Source: Oxalicibacterium solurbis
GTDB lineage: Bacteria; Pseudomonadota; Gammaproteobacteria; Burkholderiales; Burkholderiaceae_D
Length of the DNA stretch: 64,000 nt
NCBI RefSeq assembly: GCF_014635845.1
Contig: NZ_BMDP01000004.1
Span: 186,001 to 250,000, forward strand
Direction: 5' to 3'
Shown here: piece after piece, positions 27,515 through 35,779 of the stretch
How the letters are laid out: the number at the start of each line of letters is the position of its first letter
Position numbering within the stretch: position 1 is the first letter of the stretch
The notes under the pieces: model-generated
Database searches by the model: none
What the model saw: only the letters and a program-made list of their open reading frames with translations
What the model was told of the DNA's origin: nothing
Position numbers and translations under genes: made by a program

Positions 27515-29193
27515 TGCGTGACATTAAAGGCGACATGCGGCACCAAGGTGAAGCGCGCTGGGATACGCTGGCGCGCAACACGGCGGCGCGCCAGCAGCGC
27601 GGCGCGCCGTACGCGAACGGCAAGCTGGTGGACAAGGATGCATTGCTGCCGCTGCTGCGAGCGGTGATCGAATCGGGCGACCGCGTCTGCGTCGAGGGCA
27701 ACAACCAGAAGCACGCGGATTTCCTGTCGCAGGAACTGGCGAAGCTGGACCCGACCGTGGTGCATGACCTGCACATCGTGCAATCGAACATCGCGCTGTC
27801 TTCCCAGCTCGATGTGTTCGAGCGTGGTATCGCGTCCAGACTGGACTTTTGCTATTCGGGCGAGCAGGGCGTGCGGCTGGCGCGGCTGATCAAGGCGGGG
27901 CGCGTCAGCATCGGCGGCATCCATACCTATCTCGAACTGTACGGTCGCTACTTCATGGACCTGACGCCGCGCGTGACGCTGATCGCCGCGCAGAGCGCCG
28001 ACCGCCACGGCAACCTGTACACCGGGCCCAACACCGAGGACACACCGGCTTCGGCCGAGGCGACCGCTTTCAAGAACGGCATCCTGATCGCGCAGGTCAA
28101 CGAGATCGTCGACGAAGTGCCGCGCATCGACGTACCGGCCGGCTGGGTTTCCTACGTGGTGCAGGCGCCGAAGCCGCACTACATCGAACCGATCTTCACG
28201 CGCGATCCGGCGCAGATCAGCGAGACGCAAATTTTGATGGCGATGATGGTCATCAAGGGCCTGTACATGCCGTACGAGGTCAATCGCCTCAACCACGGCA
28301 TCGGCTTCGACACCGCTGCCATCGAACTGATCCTGCCGACCTATGCGGAATCGCTGGGCCTGCGCGGAAAAATCTGCAGCTACATGACGGTCAATCCATG
28401 CCCGACGCTGATCCCCGCAATCGAATCGGGTTTCGTGCGCGGCATCCACTGCGCCGGTTCCGAACTCGGCATGGAAGATTACCTGCGTGCGCGGCCTGAC
28501 GTTTTCTTCGACGGGCCGGACGGCAGCATGCGCTCGAACCGCGTGTTCTGTCAGATCGCCGGTCACTACGCCGACCTGTTCATCGGTTCCACGCTGCAGA
28601 TCGATACGCAGGGCAACAGTTCGACGGCGACGCTGAACCGCATTGCCGGCTTCGGCGGCGCGCCCAATTTCGGCTCCGAATCGCGCGCGCGCCGCCACGC
28701 CAGCCACGCCTGGCTCAAGGCCGGACGCGAAGCGGCCGAAGCGACCGGCGCGACCATGCCGCGCGGCCGCAAGCTGGTGGTGCAGATGGTGGAAACCTTC
28801 CGCGACAAGATGCAGCCGACCTTCACCGAAAGGCTGGATGCCTGGCAATTGCAGCAAGAGCTGTCACTCGAACTGCCGCCGGTGATGGTCTACGGCGACG
28901 ACGTCACGCACCTCGTCACCGAGGAAGGTATCGCGCACCTGCACCGCTGCGCCAATCCGGCCGAGCGCGAGCAGGCGGTGCGTGGCGTGGCCGGCTTCAC
29001 GCCGGTCGGCCTCAGGCGCGACCGCGAAAAGGTCGCCGAACTGCGCATGCGCGGCATCGTGCAATTGCCGGAAGACCTTGGCATCGACGTTTCGATGGCC
29101 ACGCGCGACCTGCTCGCTGCGCGGTCGATGAAGGATCTGGTCCGCTGGTCGGACGGCCTCTATGCGCCGCCGAGCAGGTTCCGCAACTGGTGA
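27511..29193 (+). CDS. mdcA: Malonate decarboxylase alpha subunit (ACP transferase)
   Basis: 560 residues. Transfers the acyl-carrier-protein thioester: acetyl-S-ACP plus malonate gives malonyl-S-ACP and acetate, the step that brings malonate into the cycle. The CoA-transferase-like fold is evident (RVCVEGNNQKHADFLSQEL near residue 50; SGCLDFCYSGEQGVRLARL-type segment; later TPVGLRRDREKVAELR). Either of two adjacent ATG codons (27511, 27514) could start it. It is followed by mdcC seven bases later. The absence of biotin-dependent MadBCD genes points to the biotin-independent, soluble type. Confidence 0.95.
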   Translation: MMRDIKGDMRHQGEARWDTLARNTAARQQRGAPYANGKLVDKDALLPLLRAVIESGDRVCVEGNNQKHADFLSQELAKLDPTVVHDLHIVQSNIALSSQLDVFERGIASRLDFCYSGEQGVRLARLIKAGRVSIGGIHTYLELYGRYFMDLTPRVTLIAAQSADRHGNLYTGPNTEDTPASAEATAFKNGILIAQVNEIVDEVPRIDVPAGWVSYVVQAPKPHYIEPIFTRDPAQISETQILMAMMVIKGLYMPYEVNRLNHGIGFDTAAIELILPTYAESLGLRGKICSYMTVNPCPTLIPAIESGFVRGIHCAGSELGMEDYLRARPDVFFDGPDGSMRSNRVFCQIAGHYADLFIGSTLQIDTQGNSSTATLNRIAGFGGAPNFGSESRARRHASHAWLKAGREAAEATGATMPRGRKLVVQMVETFRDKMQPTFTERLDAWQLQQELSLELPPVMVYGDDVTHLVTEEGIAHLHRCANPAEREQAVRGVAGFTPVGLRRDREKVAELRMRGIVQLPEDLGIDVSMATRDLLAARSMKDLVRWSDGLYAPPSRFRNW

Positions 29194-29200
29194 GGACAAC

Positions 29201-29515
29201 ATGCAGACTTTGAATTTCGAACTCGGCCCGTTCGCCGGAAAACACGGCGCGATGCAGACCGGCATCGTCGGTGTGGTCGGCTCGGGCAACCTGGAAGTGC
29301 TGTTCGAACCGCAGCCGCTGGACGGCAAGGTGCGTTTCGTCATCAGCACCTCGGTGCACGGCTTCGACGAAACCTGGGAAGCGGTGGTCGGCAACTTCGC
29401 CGAACGCTATCGGCTCGGCGATGTCGTCGTCACGATCAACGACGCCGGCGCGACGCCGGCCGTCGTCAGCCTGCGTTTGATGCAGGCGGTCGAGGAATGC
29501 GGAGGCCGGGCATGA
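29201..29515 (+). CDS. mdcC: Malonate decarboxylase acyl carrier protein (delta subunit)
   Basis: 104 residues carrying the malonyl/acetyl thioester through the cycle. The conserved VVGSGNLEVLFEP segment near residue 26 includes the serine that receives the 2'-(5''-triphosphoribosyl)-3'-dephospho-CoA arm, which needs MdcB and MdcG. The start is ATG at 29201 behind GTGAGGAC. The stop overlaps the mdcD ATG (ATGA). Length is normal for MdcC (~100). Confidence 0.93.
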   Translation: MQTLNFELGPFAGKHGAMQTGIVGVVGSGNLEVLFEPQPLDGKVRFVISTSVHGFDETWEAVVGNFAERYRLGDVVVTINDAGATPAVVSLRLMQAVEECGGRA

Positions 29516-30483
29516 GCGCCTGCATACTGGAGAGCGGCAACGCGCGCGACGATGCATTCCACGTGCACGCCGGCAGTTATCTGGAACGCACGGCGCGGCA
29601 ACGCATCGCCGCATTGCTCGACGAACGAAGCTTCACCGAAATCCTGCCGCCGTCGGAACGACACGTCAGTCCGCATCTGCCGATGCTGGGCCAGCCGGTT
29701 GCCTTGGATGACGGTGTAGTGATCGGCGAAGGTCGTCTCGGCGGCGCACCGGTGCTGATCGCGGCGCAGGAGCCGGCCTTCATGGGCGGCTCGGTCGGCG
29801 AAGTACACGGCGCGAAGATTGTCGGCTTGCTGCAGCGCGCAGCAGAAGGTGTGGCAAATGCGTGTCCTGCCGGTGTGCTGCTGCTGCTCGATACCGGCGG
29901 CGTGCGGCTGCACGAAGCCAATGCCGGGCTGACCGCGATTTCCGAGATCCAGCGCGCCGTGTTCGATGCACGCGCGGCCGGTGTGCCGGTCATCGTGCTG
30001 ATCGGCGGCGGCAACGGCTGCTATGGCGGTCTCGGCATCGTCTCCAAGTGTTGTGACTACGTGATCGTTTCGGAAGAAGGACGGCTCGCCGTCTCCGGCC
30101 CGGAAGTGATCGAGGCTGCGCACGGCGTCGAGGAATTCGATGCGCGCGACCGCGCGCTGGTGTGGCGCACGATGGGCGGCAAGCATCGCTACATCCTGGG
30201 CGACGCCGACGACATCGTGCCCGACGATATCGCCGCCTTCCGCAGCGCCGCACAACGCCGGCTCGGCCATCCGCGCCCGCTGTCGCTGGAAGCGGTGGAA
30301 CGGGAGCACGCGATGCTGCAACAGCGCCTGCAGCGCTTTGCCGATTGCCGCGATGCGACGCAGATCTGGTCTGCGCTCGGCATCGCCGAACCGCAGCGTG
30401 TACCGCTGATGGATATCGATGCATTCACCGAGATAGCCGACGCGGCACGAGAGAAAGGCCGTGGGGAGAACAATCATGCTTGA
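29512..30483 (+). CDS. mdcD: Malonate decarboxylase beta subunit (carboxyltransferase)
   Basis: 323 residues. With MdcE it decarboxylates malonyl-S-ACP to acetyl-S-ACP and CO2; both belong to the acyl-CoA carboxyltransferase fold. Visible features are GGAPVLIAAQEPAFMGGSVG near residue 77 and the glycine-rich oxyanion region VIVLIGGGNGCYGGLG near residue 160. It is coupled to mdcC by a four-base overlap and overlaps mdcE by eight bases. The length agrees with MdcD. Confidence 0.94.
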   Translation: MSACILESGNARDDAFHVHAGSYLERTARQRIAALLDERSFTEILPPSERHVSPHLPMLGQPVALDDGVVIGEGRLGGAPVLIAAQEPAFMGGSVGEVHGAKIVGLLQRAAEGVANACPAGVLLLLDTGGVRLHEANAGLTAISEIQRAVFDARAAGVPVIVLIGGGNGCYGGLGIVSKCCDYVIVSEEGRLAVSGPEVIEAAHGVEEFDARDRALVWRTMGGKHRYILGDADDIVPDDIAAFRSAAQRRLGHPRPLSLEAVEREHAMLQQRLQRFADCRDATQIWSALGIAEPQRVPLMDIDAFTEIADAAREKGRGENNHA

Positions 30484-31192
30484 CTGGAAAACCCTATGCG
30501 ACCGCCTGTTCCTCGGCGACCATGACGTGATGCTGGAAGACGGCGTGCTGCATGGCAGTGGCAACATCGGCGGCCGCGCTGTCGCCGTTGTCGGAACCAC
30601 CGAGCACGCCGCCATCGGCGCGCAGCTGGCGATGAAGCTGGCCGCACGCGTACTGGCCGTGGTGCGCGAACATCCGGGGCGACCCATCCTCGCGCTGGTC
30701 GATACGCAGGGGCAGCAGCTGTCGCGTTTCGACGAACTGATCGGCAACAACGCCTGCCTTGCGCATCTGGCGAAATGCTTCGCCGTCGCGCGCCAGCGCG
30801 GGCATCGGCTGATCAGCGTCGTCTATAGCGAAGCGGTCAGCGGCGGCTTCCTCGCGCTCGGCATGCTGGCCGACGAAACCTATGCGGTCGAAGATGCGCA
30901 GATCCGCGTGATGGCGCTGCCGGCGATGTCGCGCGTGACCAAGCTGCCGCTGGAGCAACTGGAAGAACTGTGCCGCACCACGTCCATCCTCGGCCCCGGC
31001 GTCGCCAACTTCGTCGCGCTCGGCTGCGTGGAAGACATCTGGCAGGAACCGCTGGATGCCTGCCTTGCTGCTGCGCTGGAAAAGCCGGCCGGCGGTGCGG
31101 ATCGGCGCGCGGAACTGGGTGCGCAGCGCGGCGGCCGGATTGCAGCGTACGACGTGACGGAACGCGTGCGCAACTGCGCGCAGCCTGCATGA
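30476..31192 (+). CDS. mdcE: Malonate decarboxylase gamma subunit (codecarboxylase)
   Basis: 238 residues, the second half of the carboxyltransferase pair. It carries the fold motif YSEAVSGGFLALGMLADETYA near residue 120 and the PILALVDTQGQQLSRFDELIGN segment near residue 68. It starts at ATG 30476, inside the end of mdcD. The stop TGA (31190-31192) overlaps the ATG of the mdcG remnant. The C-terminal tail (TERVRNCAQPA) is short but appears complete. Confidence 0.93.
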   Translation: MLDWKTLCDRLFLGDHDVMLEDGVLHGSGNIGGRAVAVVGTTEHAAIGAQLAMKLAARVLAVVREHPGRPILALVDTQGQQLSRFDELIGNNACLAHLAKCFAVARQRGHRLISVVYSEAVSGGFLALGMLADETYAVEDAQIRVMALPAMSRVTKLPLEQLEELCRTTSILGPGVANFVALGCVEDIWQEPLDACLAAALEKPAGGADRRAELGAQRGGRIAAYDVTERVRNCAQPA

Positions 31193-31425
31193 CGATCGTG
31201 CCGCCATCGCCGGCTTTCCTGCGACGCCATGCGCGCGTCTGGCTGAATCTGCTGCAGACATTCGCGCGCGATCTGCCGCTGGATGGCGAGATCGAATTAC
31301 CGGACGGCCGTGCAGTGTCATGGAAAGAGCTGGCCGGCGATACGCGTTATGTGCTGGCGAAGTCGATGCGCGGTATCGCGCTGACGGAAAGGGAAGCGAT
31401 ATGGCATTCGCAGCACTGGAACTGA
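31189..31425 (+). pseudogene. mdcG: C-terminal remnant of MdcG (holo-ACP synthase)
   Basis: A 78-codon frame coupled to mdcE by ATGA. Its sequence (DGEIELPDGRAVSWKELAG, then RYVLAKSMRGIALTEREAIW) resembles the last ~70 residues of MdcG, the phosphoribosyl-dephospho-CoA transferase of ~200 residues that loads the prosthetic group onto MdcC. The N-terminal nucleotidyltransferase part, with its GSxxxxLxxG and SDIDLL-type metal motifs, is absent, and it is not encoded in any frame upstream. It overlaps the mdcB start by 25 bases. It looks like an internal deletion that kept the coupled start. A function as a small domain protein cannot be excluded. The assignment rests on my memory of MdcG sequences. 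Confidence 0.65.
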
Positions 31426-32375
31426 CGCCGGATTCGGCATTGGATTCGGCATCGGATTCGATAACGGATGCCGCCGCCGAACATGGCGTGCCGCACATTG
31501 CCGAGGTACTGCGCACACGGCAGGCGTGGAAGGCGATGGTGCGCCGCTCGCGCGAGATCAGCATGCTCGCGTTGCGCGCGTTGCACGACGAGCTGTGTCT
31601 TTATCCGAAGCCGGGCCTCGTCAGCAAGATGGACAATGGCAGCCACGACGACATGGACGCCGCCACTTTCATGCGCAGCCTGTTTTCGCTGCGCCGCTAT
31701 TTCTCGACGATCTATCTGGCTGGTGCGGCGGGCGCATCGTTCGATCGCCTGCGCAGGCTTGGCATCGATGCCGAACGGCGCATGTTGCGCGCGACTTCCG
31801 GTATCAACACGCATCGCGGTGCGATCTTCAATCTCGGCATCCTGTGCGCGGCGGCCGGCCGCTGGGAACAGGAAGGCGGCACAAGCAGCCTGTCCTCGAC
31901 CGTCGTCTGCCAGTGGTCGGACGACATCAAGCAGATGGACAGCGTGGCCGACGATGCCTCGCACGGCAGTCGTGCCTGCCGCCGCTATGCGGTGGGCGGC
32001 GCGCGCGGCGAGGCGGCGATGGGTTTTCCGCACGTGTTCGATGTTGCTCTGCCGGCATTGCGTGCCGCGCGTGCAGGCGGCGCCAGCGAACGCGCAGCGC
32101 GCGCACAAGCCTTCTTCGCGATCCTCGCCGTGCTGGACGATACCAATCTGCTGCATCGCGGCCATGCATCGGGGCTGGCTTACGCGCATCGCGCCGCCAG
32201 GGAATTTCTTGCCGGCGGCGGCGTGCTGCGCGAGAACTGGCCGGCACGTGCGCGCGCGATCCACGACGCCTTCGTCCGCAGAAGGCTGAGTCCGGGTGGC
32301 AGCGCCGATCTGCTGGCGGCGACCTTGCTGGTCGATCGTATTCTGTCGGGGGATGGATGGCAGCGCTGGCGATAG
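31401..32375 (+). CDS. mdcB: Triphosphoribosyl-dephospho-CoA synthase
   Basis: 324 residues. Makes the prosthetic-group precursor from dephospho-CoA and ATP (CitG/MdcB family). The conserved start is ALRALHDELCLYPKPGLVSK with MDNGSHDDMDA just after it, and GINTHRGAIFNLGIL lies near residue 130; DDTNLLHRGH is in the C-terminal part. GGGAAG precedes the ATG at 31401. It is longer than the usual ~290 residues because of an N-terminal extension with 12-bp repeats (31431-31466, Asp-Ser-Ala-type tetrapeptides). Confidence 0.94.
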   Translation: MAFAALELTPDSALDSASDSITDAAAEHGVPHIAEVLRTRQAWKAMVRRSREISMLALRALHDELCLYPKPGLVSKMDNGSHDDMDAATFMRSLFSLRRYFSTIYLAGAAGASFDRLRRLGIDAERRMLRATSGINTHRGAIFNLGILCAAAGRWEQEGGTSSLSSTVVCQWSDDIKQMDSVADDASHGSRACRRYAVGGARGEAAMGFPHVFDVALPALRAARAGGASERAARAQAFFAILAVLDDTNLLHRGHASGLAYAHRAAREFLAGGGVLRENWPARARAIHDAFVRRRLSPGGSADLLAATLLVDRILSGDGWQRWR

Positions 32376-33286
32376 TCTGCCCGGGACAGGGCGCGCAGCA
32401 TCCTGAAATGTTTGCGCTGGCGCTGCAGTCCGTTGCTGCGGCAGAATGGCTGGATGCGTATTCGGTGGCGGCTGGTATCGACGTCGTCGCAATGGCGCGT
32501 AATGGCCATGGTAGTGATCTGTTTTCCAATCGCAACGGGCAGCTTCTGGTGTGCGCCGCGGCAGTCGCGAACTGGGTGGCGCTGTCGACCATGGTGCCGC
32601 AACCGATGTTGTTTGCCGGCTACAGTGCCGGCGAGATGGCCGCCTACGGTTGCGCCGGTGCGTGGACGGCAGAGACGCTGGCGCGCATCGTGTCGCAGCG
32701 CGCTGCCTGCATGGATGCCGCCGCGCCATGCGATGGCGGACTGATGGCCGTCAAGGGTTTGCGCCGCGACGAGACTGCCGCGCTGTGCGATGAATACGCA
32801 TTGGCCGAAGCGATTATCGTCGCCGACGATCATGCGATCATCGGCGGCCGGCGCGGCGATCTAGTTGCAGCTGCGCATAAACTGGAACGGCGTGGAATCT
32901 GGCATCAGCTGCTGGACGTGGCGGTGCCGTCGCACACGCCATTGATGCGCGATGCGGTGGCGCCTTTTCGTGCCGCCGTGCTGGCATCATCGCTGCAGGT
33001 GCCGGCGGTGCCGGTGCTGGCCGGCATCGATGGCATGCCGACGATGACGACTGATACGATTGCCGATACGCTAGCCGCGCAACTGGCGCAGCCGGTCGAT
33101 TGGCTGGCTTGCATGCAGAGTGCAGCCGAGCGTGGCGCGCGCATCGTGCTGGAAGTCGGCACGGGAAAGAATCTGGCGAAAATGTTCGCCGAATGTGAAG
33201 AGATCGATGGCATCGACAGCCGCTCCTGCGACGATTTCCGGTCGCTGGAGGGCATTGCAGCCTGGATCAATGCGCGCTGTGAGTGA
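32357..33286 (+). CDS. mdcH: Malonate decarboxylase epsilon subunit (malonyl transferase)
   Basis: 309 residues of the FabD-like acyltransferase family; charges the enzyme's ACP with malonyl from malonyl-CoA to start the cycle. The N-terminal PGQGAQ, the nucleophile motif GYSAGEMAAYG near residue 95, and the catalytic histidine in VPSHTPLM near residue 197 are present. It overlaps the end of mdcB by 19 bases. The end abuts the first GntR gene. Confidence 0.93.
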   Translation: MAALAIVCPGQGAQHPEMFALALQSVAAAEWLDAYSVAAGIDVVAMARNGHGSDLFSNRNGQLLVCAAAVANWVALSTMVPQPMLFAGYSAGEMAAYGCAGAWTAETLARIVSQRAACMDAAAPCDGGLMAVKGLRRDETAALCDEYALAEAIIVADDHAIIGGRRGDLVAAAHKLERRGIWHQLLDVAVPSHTPLMRDAVAPFRAAVLASSLQVPAVPVLAGIDGMPTMTTDTIADTLAAQLAQPVDWLACMQSAAERGARIVLEVGTGKNLAKMFAECEEIDGIDSRSCDDFRSLEGIAAWINARCE

Positions 33287-33311
33287 AAGAAAGGAACGGT
33301 TCGAACGCAGT

Positions 33312-34097
33312 ATGGAAGCCTTGACGGATTTTTTCACGGCAAGCCGCCGGCGTCTGCCGGCAATGGATGCGCAGGTATCGACAGCTTCGCTGCCGGTCGT
33401 CGCCGGTATGCAGGAGAGCGCGGCCGAGCGCGCCTATCGCCGGCTGGAAGAAGCCATCGTGACGATGGAACTGCAGCCGGGTGCGGTCGTCAGCGAAGCC
33501 TACCTGAGCGAACTGAGCGGACTCGGACGCGGCCCGGTGCGCGATGCGGTGCGCCGGCTGGCGGTGGAACATCTGCTGGTGGTGCGGCCGAAGAAGGGTA
33601 TCCGCATCACCGAGATCGACGCGTTCGCGCAATTGCGCCTGCTGGAAGTGCGGCAGGAACTCGAACGCCTGGCTTTCTGCAGCGCTGCGCGTCGTACGAC
33701 GATCGAACAACGCGCACGCTTTGCCGCGCTGGGCGTAGATTTTCGCAAGGCGGCCGAAGCCGGCGACGAGCTGCTGTTCATCCGTACCGACAAGGTATTC
33801 AACGATCTGTCGCGCCGTTGCGCGCGCAATGAATTCACCGAAGGCAGCCTGCTGCTGATCCAGGGTTTGTCGCGCCGCTTCTGGTTCCGCTATTTCCGTC
33901 AGTTCGACATGCTGCGTACCAGCGCCCACCATCATGCCGATGTGGCTGAAGCGATCGCATCGGGTGATGCACGTGCGACTGCCGAAGCCATCGATTGCCT
34001 GTCTGCCGGTGCCTGCGATTTCGCGCAGCGCGTGGGCGAACATGAGAGTGAACGCACGTTGGCACAAGAAAAAACGCGCAAGCAGGCGCACGAGTAA
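33312..34097 (+). CDS. GntR-family (FCD) transcriptional regulator 1
   Basis: About 261 residues. The N-terminal winged helix is AERAYRRLEEAIVTMELQ to GIRITEID, followed by an all-helical FCD ligand domain (LLEVRQELERLAFCSAARRT ... SRRFWFRYFRQF). The start is uncertain: ATG at 33312, with GTG at 33279 and ATG at 33270 as alternatives overlapping the mdcH end. Position at the end of the mdc operon parallels MdcY/MdcR regulators. It is a paralogue of the regulator at 37954-38716 (same SRRFWxF signature). Confidence 0.85.
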   Translation: MEALTDFFTASRRRLPAMDAQVSTASLPVVAGMQESAAERAYRRLEEAIVTMELQPGAVVSEAYLSELSGLGRGPVRDAVRRLAVEHLLVVRPKKGIRITEIDAFAQLRLLEVRQELERLAFCSAARRTTIEQRARFAALGVDFRKAAEAGDELLFIRTDKVFNDLSRRCARNEFTEGSLLLIQGLSRRFWFRYFRQFDMLRTSAHHHADVAEAIASGDARATAEAIDCLSAGACDFAQRVGEHESERTLAQEKTRKQAHE

Positions 34098-34114
34098 AAA
34101 TATCAAACCGCACA

Positions 34115-34151
34115 GGAAAAAACGCGGGTGCGGCTGATGCCGACACCCGCG
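34115..34151 (-). terminator. Terminator of the MFS transporter gene
   Basis: Nested stem: CGCGGGTG (34123-34130) with CACCCGCG (34144-34151), plus CGGC/GCCG inside with a TGAT loop. On the minus strand it runs into a T6 tract. It lies directly after the MFS stop and also faces the end of the GntR gene. Confidence 0.8.
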
Positions 34152-34173
34152 CTTCATGAAGCTACCTGGTACG

Positions 34174-35550
34174 TCAGGACGACACTTCCTCCAGCGACTT
34201 GCCTTTGGTTTCCACCCCCATCACGATCACGATCAGCGCCGCTGCCGCGAACGACAGCGCGCCCAGCATGAATACGCCGGTATGGCCGGTGACTGGCAGG
34301 ACGACACCGACGGCGAACGGACCGAGCAGCGCGCCGAAGCGGCCGACCGACGACGCGAAGCCGGAGCCGGTGGCGCGCGAGCGTGTCGGATACAGTTCCG
34401 GCGTATAGGCGTACAGCACCGACCACATGCCGAACATGAAGAACTGCATGCACAGGCCGGCACCGATCAGTTGCGCGACCGGTGCCTGTGCGGTGGCGAC
34501 CTGTCCGTAGACGAAAGCCGAGATCGCACTGCCGGCCAGCATCAGCACGCAGGTGCCCTTGCGGCCCCAGACTTCCAGCAGCCACGCCGAGAAGATAAAT
34601 CCCGGAATGCCGGCCAGCGAGATATAGATCGTGTAGGTGACGGACTTCGTCACTTCATAACCGGCCTGCTGCAGCAGCGCACCCAGCCACGTCGTCAACC
34701 CGTAGTAACCGAGCAGTGCGAAGAACCACAGTGCCCACAGCATGACGGTGCGTTTCGCGTACGCGCCTTGCCACAGCTCGGCGAACAGCGTGCGCCTATC
34801 CGACGATGCGGGCGTGTAGTTTGCGAGACTGGCTGCCGGCAGCGGTGCGCCGCTGGCCGCCATCACGCGGCGTTCGATGCCGGCGGTGACGGCATCGGCT
34901 TCCTCGGTGCGCCCCATGCTTTCCAGCCAGCGCGGCGATTCCGGCACGAAGCGGCGCACGATGAACACGAACACGGCGGGAATCGAGAGCGCGATGAAGA
35001 TGCCGCGCCAGCCGATGGCCGGCAATGCGACAAGAGCGACGATGCCGGCGGCGATGAAGCCGATCGGCCAGAAGCCTTCGAGCACGGCGACGTAGCGGCC
35101 GCGGCTTTTCGCCGGCACGATCTCCGACACCATCGACAGCCCGATCGGGAATTCCATGCCCATGCCGAAACCGAGCAGCACGCGGAAGATCATCAGCTGT
35201 TCGACGTTCTGCGCGAAGCCGCACAGCAGGCTGCCGACGCCCCAGAACACCATGCTCCACTGGAACACCGGCTTGCGGCCGAACTTGTCGGCCAGCATGC
35301 CGGCAATCGCCGCGCCGAAGAACATGCCGAGGAAGCTGGAGGAGGCGAGCAGACCGGCCTGCGCGCTGGAGAGGGCGAACTCGGTCTTGATCGAGCCGAG
35401 CACGAAAGTCATGATGCCGAGGTCCATCGAATCGAAGAACCACGCGGTGGCGATGATGGAAAAAAGTCCGCGCTGGTAGCGTGTCATCGGCAGCCGTTCC
35501 AGCCGCGCGGCGACGTTCGCATGGCGCATGGCCATGGTGGGTGCGTTCAT
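34174..35550 (-). CDS. MFS transporter (sugar/acid:H+ symporter type)
   Basis: 458 residues, 12 predicted helices. The MFS motifs are present: ADKFGRKPVFQWSM in the first loop and SEIVPAKSRGRYVAVLEGFWP in the fourth/fifth helix. PTRSRATGSGFASSVGR corresponds to the sixth loop of the second half, as in AAHS and sugar-porter relatives. Substrate is not predictable; aromatic or short-chain acids are usual for such proteins. The start follows AAAGGAG. The upstream promoter carries the shared palindrome, so it likely belongs to the malonate regulon. Confidence 0.88.
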   Translation of the reverse strand: MNAPTMAMRHANVAARLERLPMTRYQRGLFSIIATAWFFDSMDLGIMTFVLGSIKTEFALSSAQAGLLASSSFLGMFFGAAIAGMLADKFGRKPVFQWSMVFWGVGSLLCGFAQNVEQLMIFRVLLGFGMGMEFPIGLSMVSEIVPAKSRGRYVAVLEGFWPIGFIAAGIVALVALPAIGWRGIFIALSIPAVFVFIVRRFVPESPRWLESMGRTEEADAVTAGIERRVMAASGAPLPAASLANYTPASSDRRTLFAELWQGAYAKRTVMLWALWFFALLGYYGLTTWLGALLQQAGYEVTKSVTYTIYISLAGIPGFIFSAWLLEVWGRKGTCVLMLAGSAISAFVYGQVATAQAPVAQLIGAGLCMQFFMFGMWSVLYAYTPELYPTRSRATGSGFASSVGRFGALLGPFAVGVVLPVTGHTGVFMLGALSFAAAALIVIVMGVETKGKSLEEVSS

Positions 35551-35636
35551 CTTGAGTCTCCTTTGTTCGCCGGGTTGGGTACGCCGGCGTGCGTCTCGTT
35601 TATGTGTGCTGCCTGCGAGGCGGTGGTCCGCCTTCA

Positions 35637-35673
35637 ACTAATATATTACATGAATATGAAAAGTATTCATCAA
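35637..35673 (-). promoter_or_regulatory. Sigma-70 promoter with operator, MFS transporter gene
   Basis: On the minus strand, -35 TTGATG (35668-35673) and -10 TGTAAT (35645-35650) are 17 bases apart. The operator-like ACTAATATATTACA (35637-35650) matches the palindrome of the mdc promoter in 12 of 14 positions and covers the -10. A second inverted repeat, ATGAATA/TATTCAT (35650-35656 and 35664-35670), lies in the spacer. Confidence 0.7.
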
Positions 35674-35779
35674 GATTTTTCAACGGTCTGGGCGCTGATT
35701 TGATGCGGGTTTGCCGTTGATTTTCGGCAAACCCGGGGCAGGTCGCTGTTGTGCGCCGCCCGGTCTTGCATCTGTTGCC

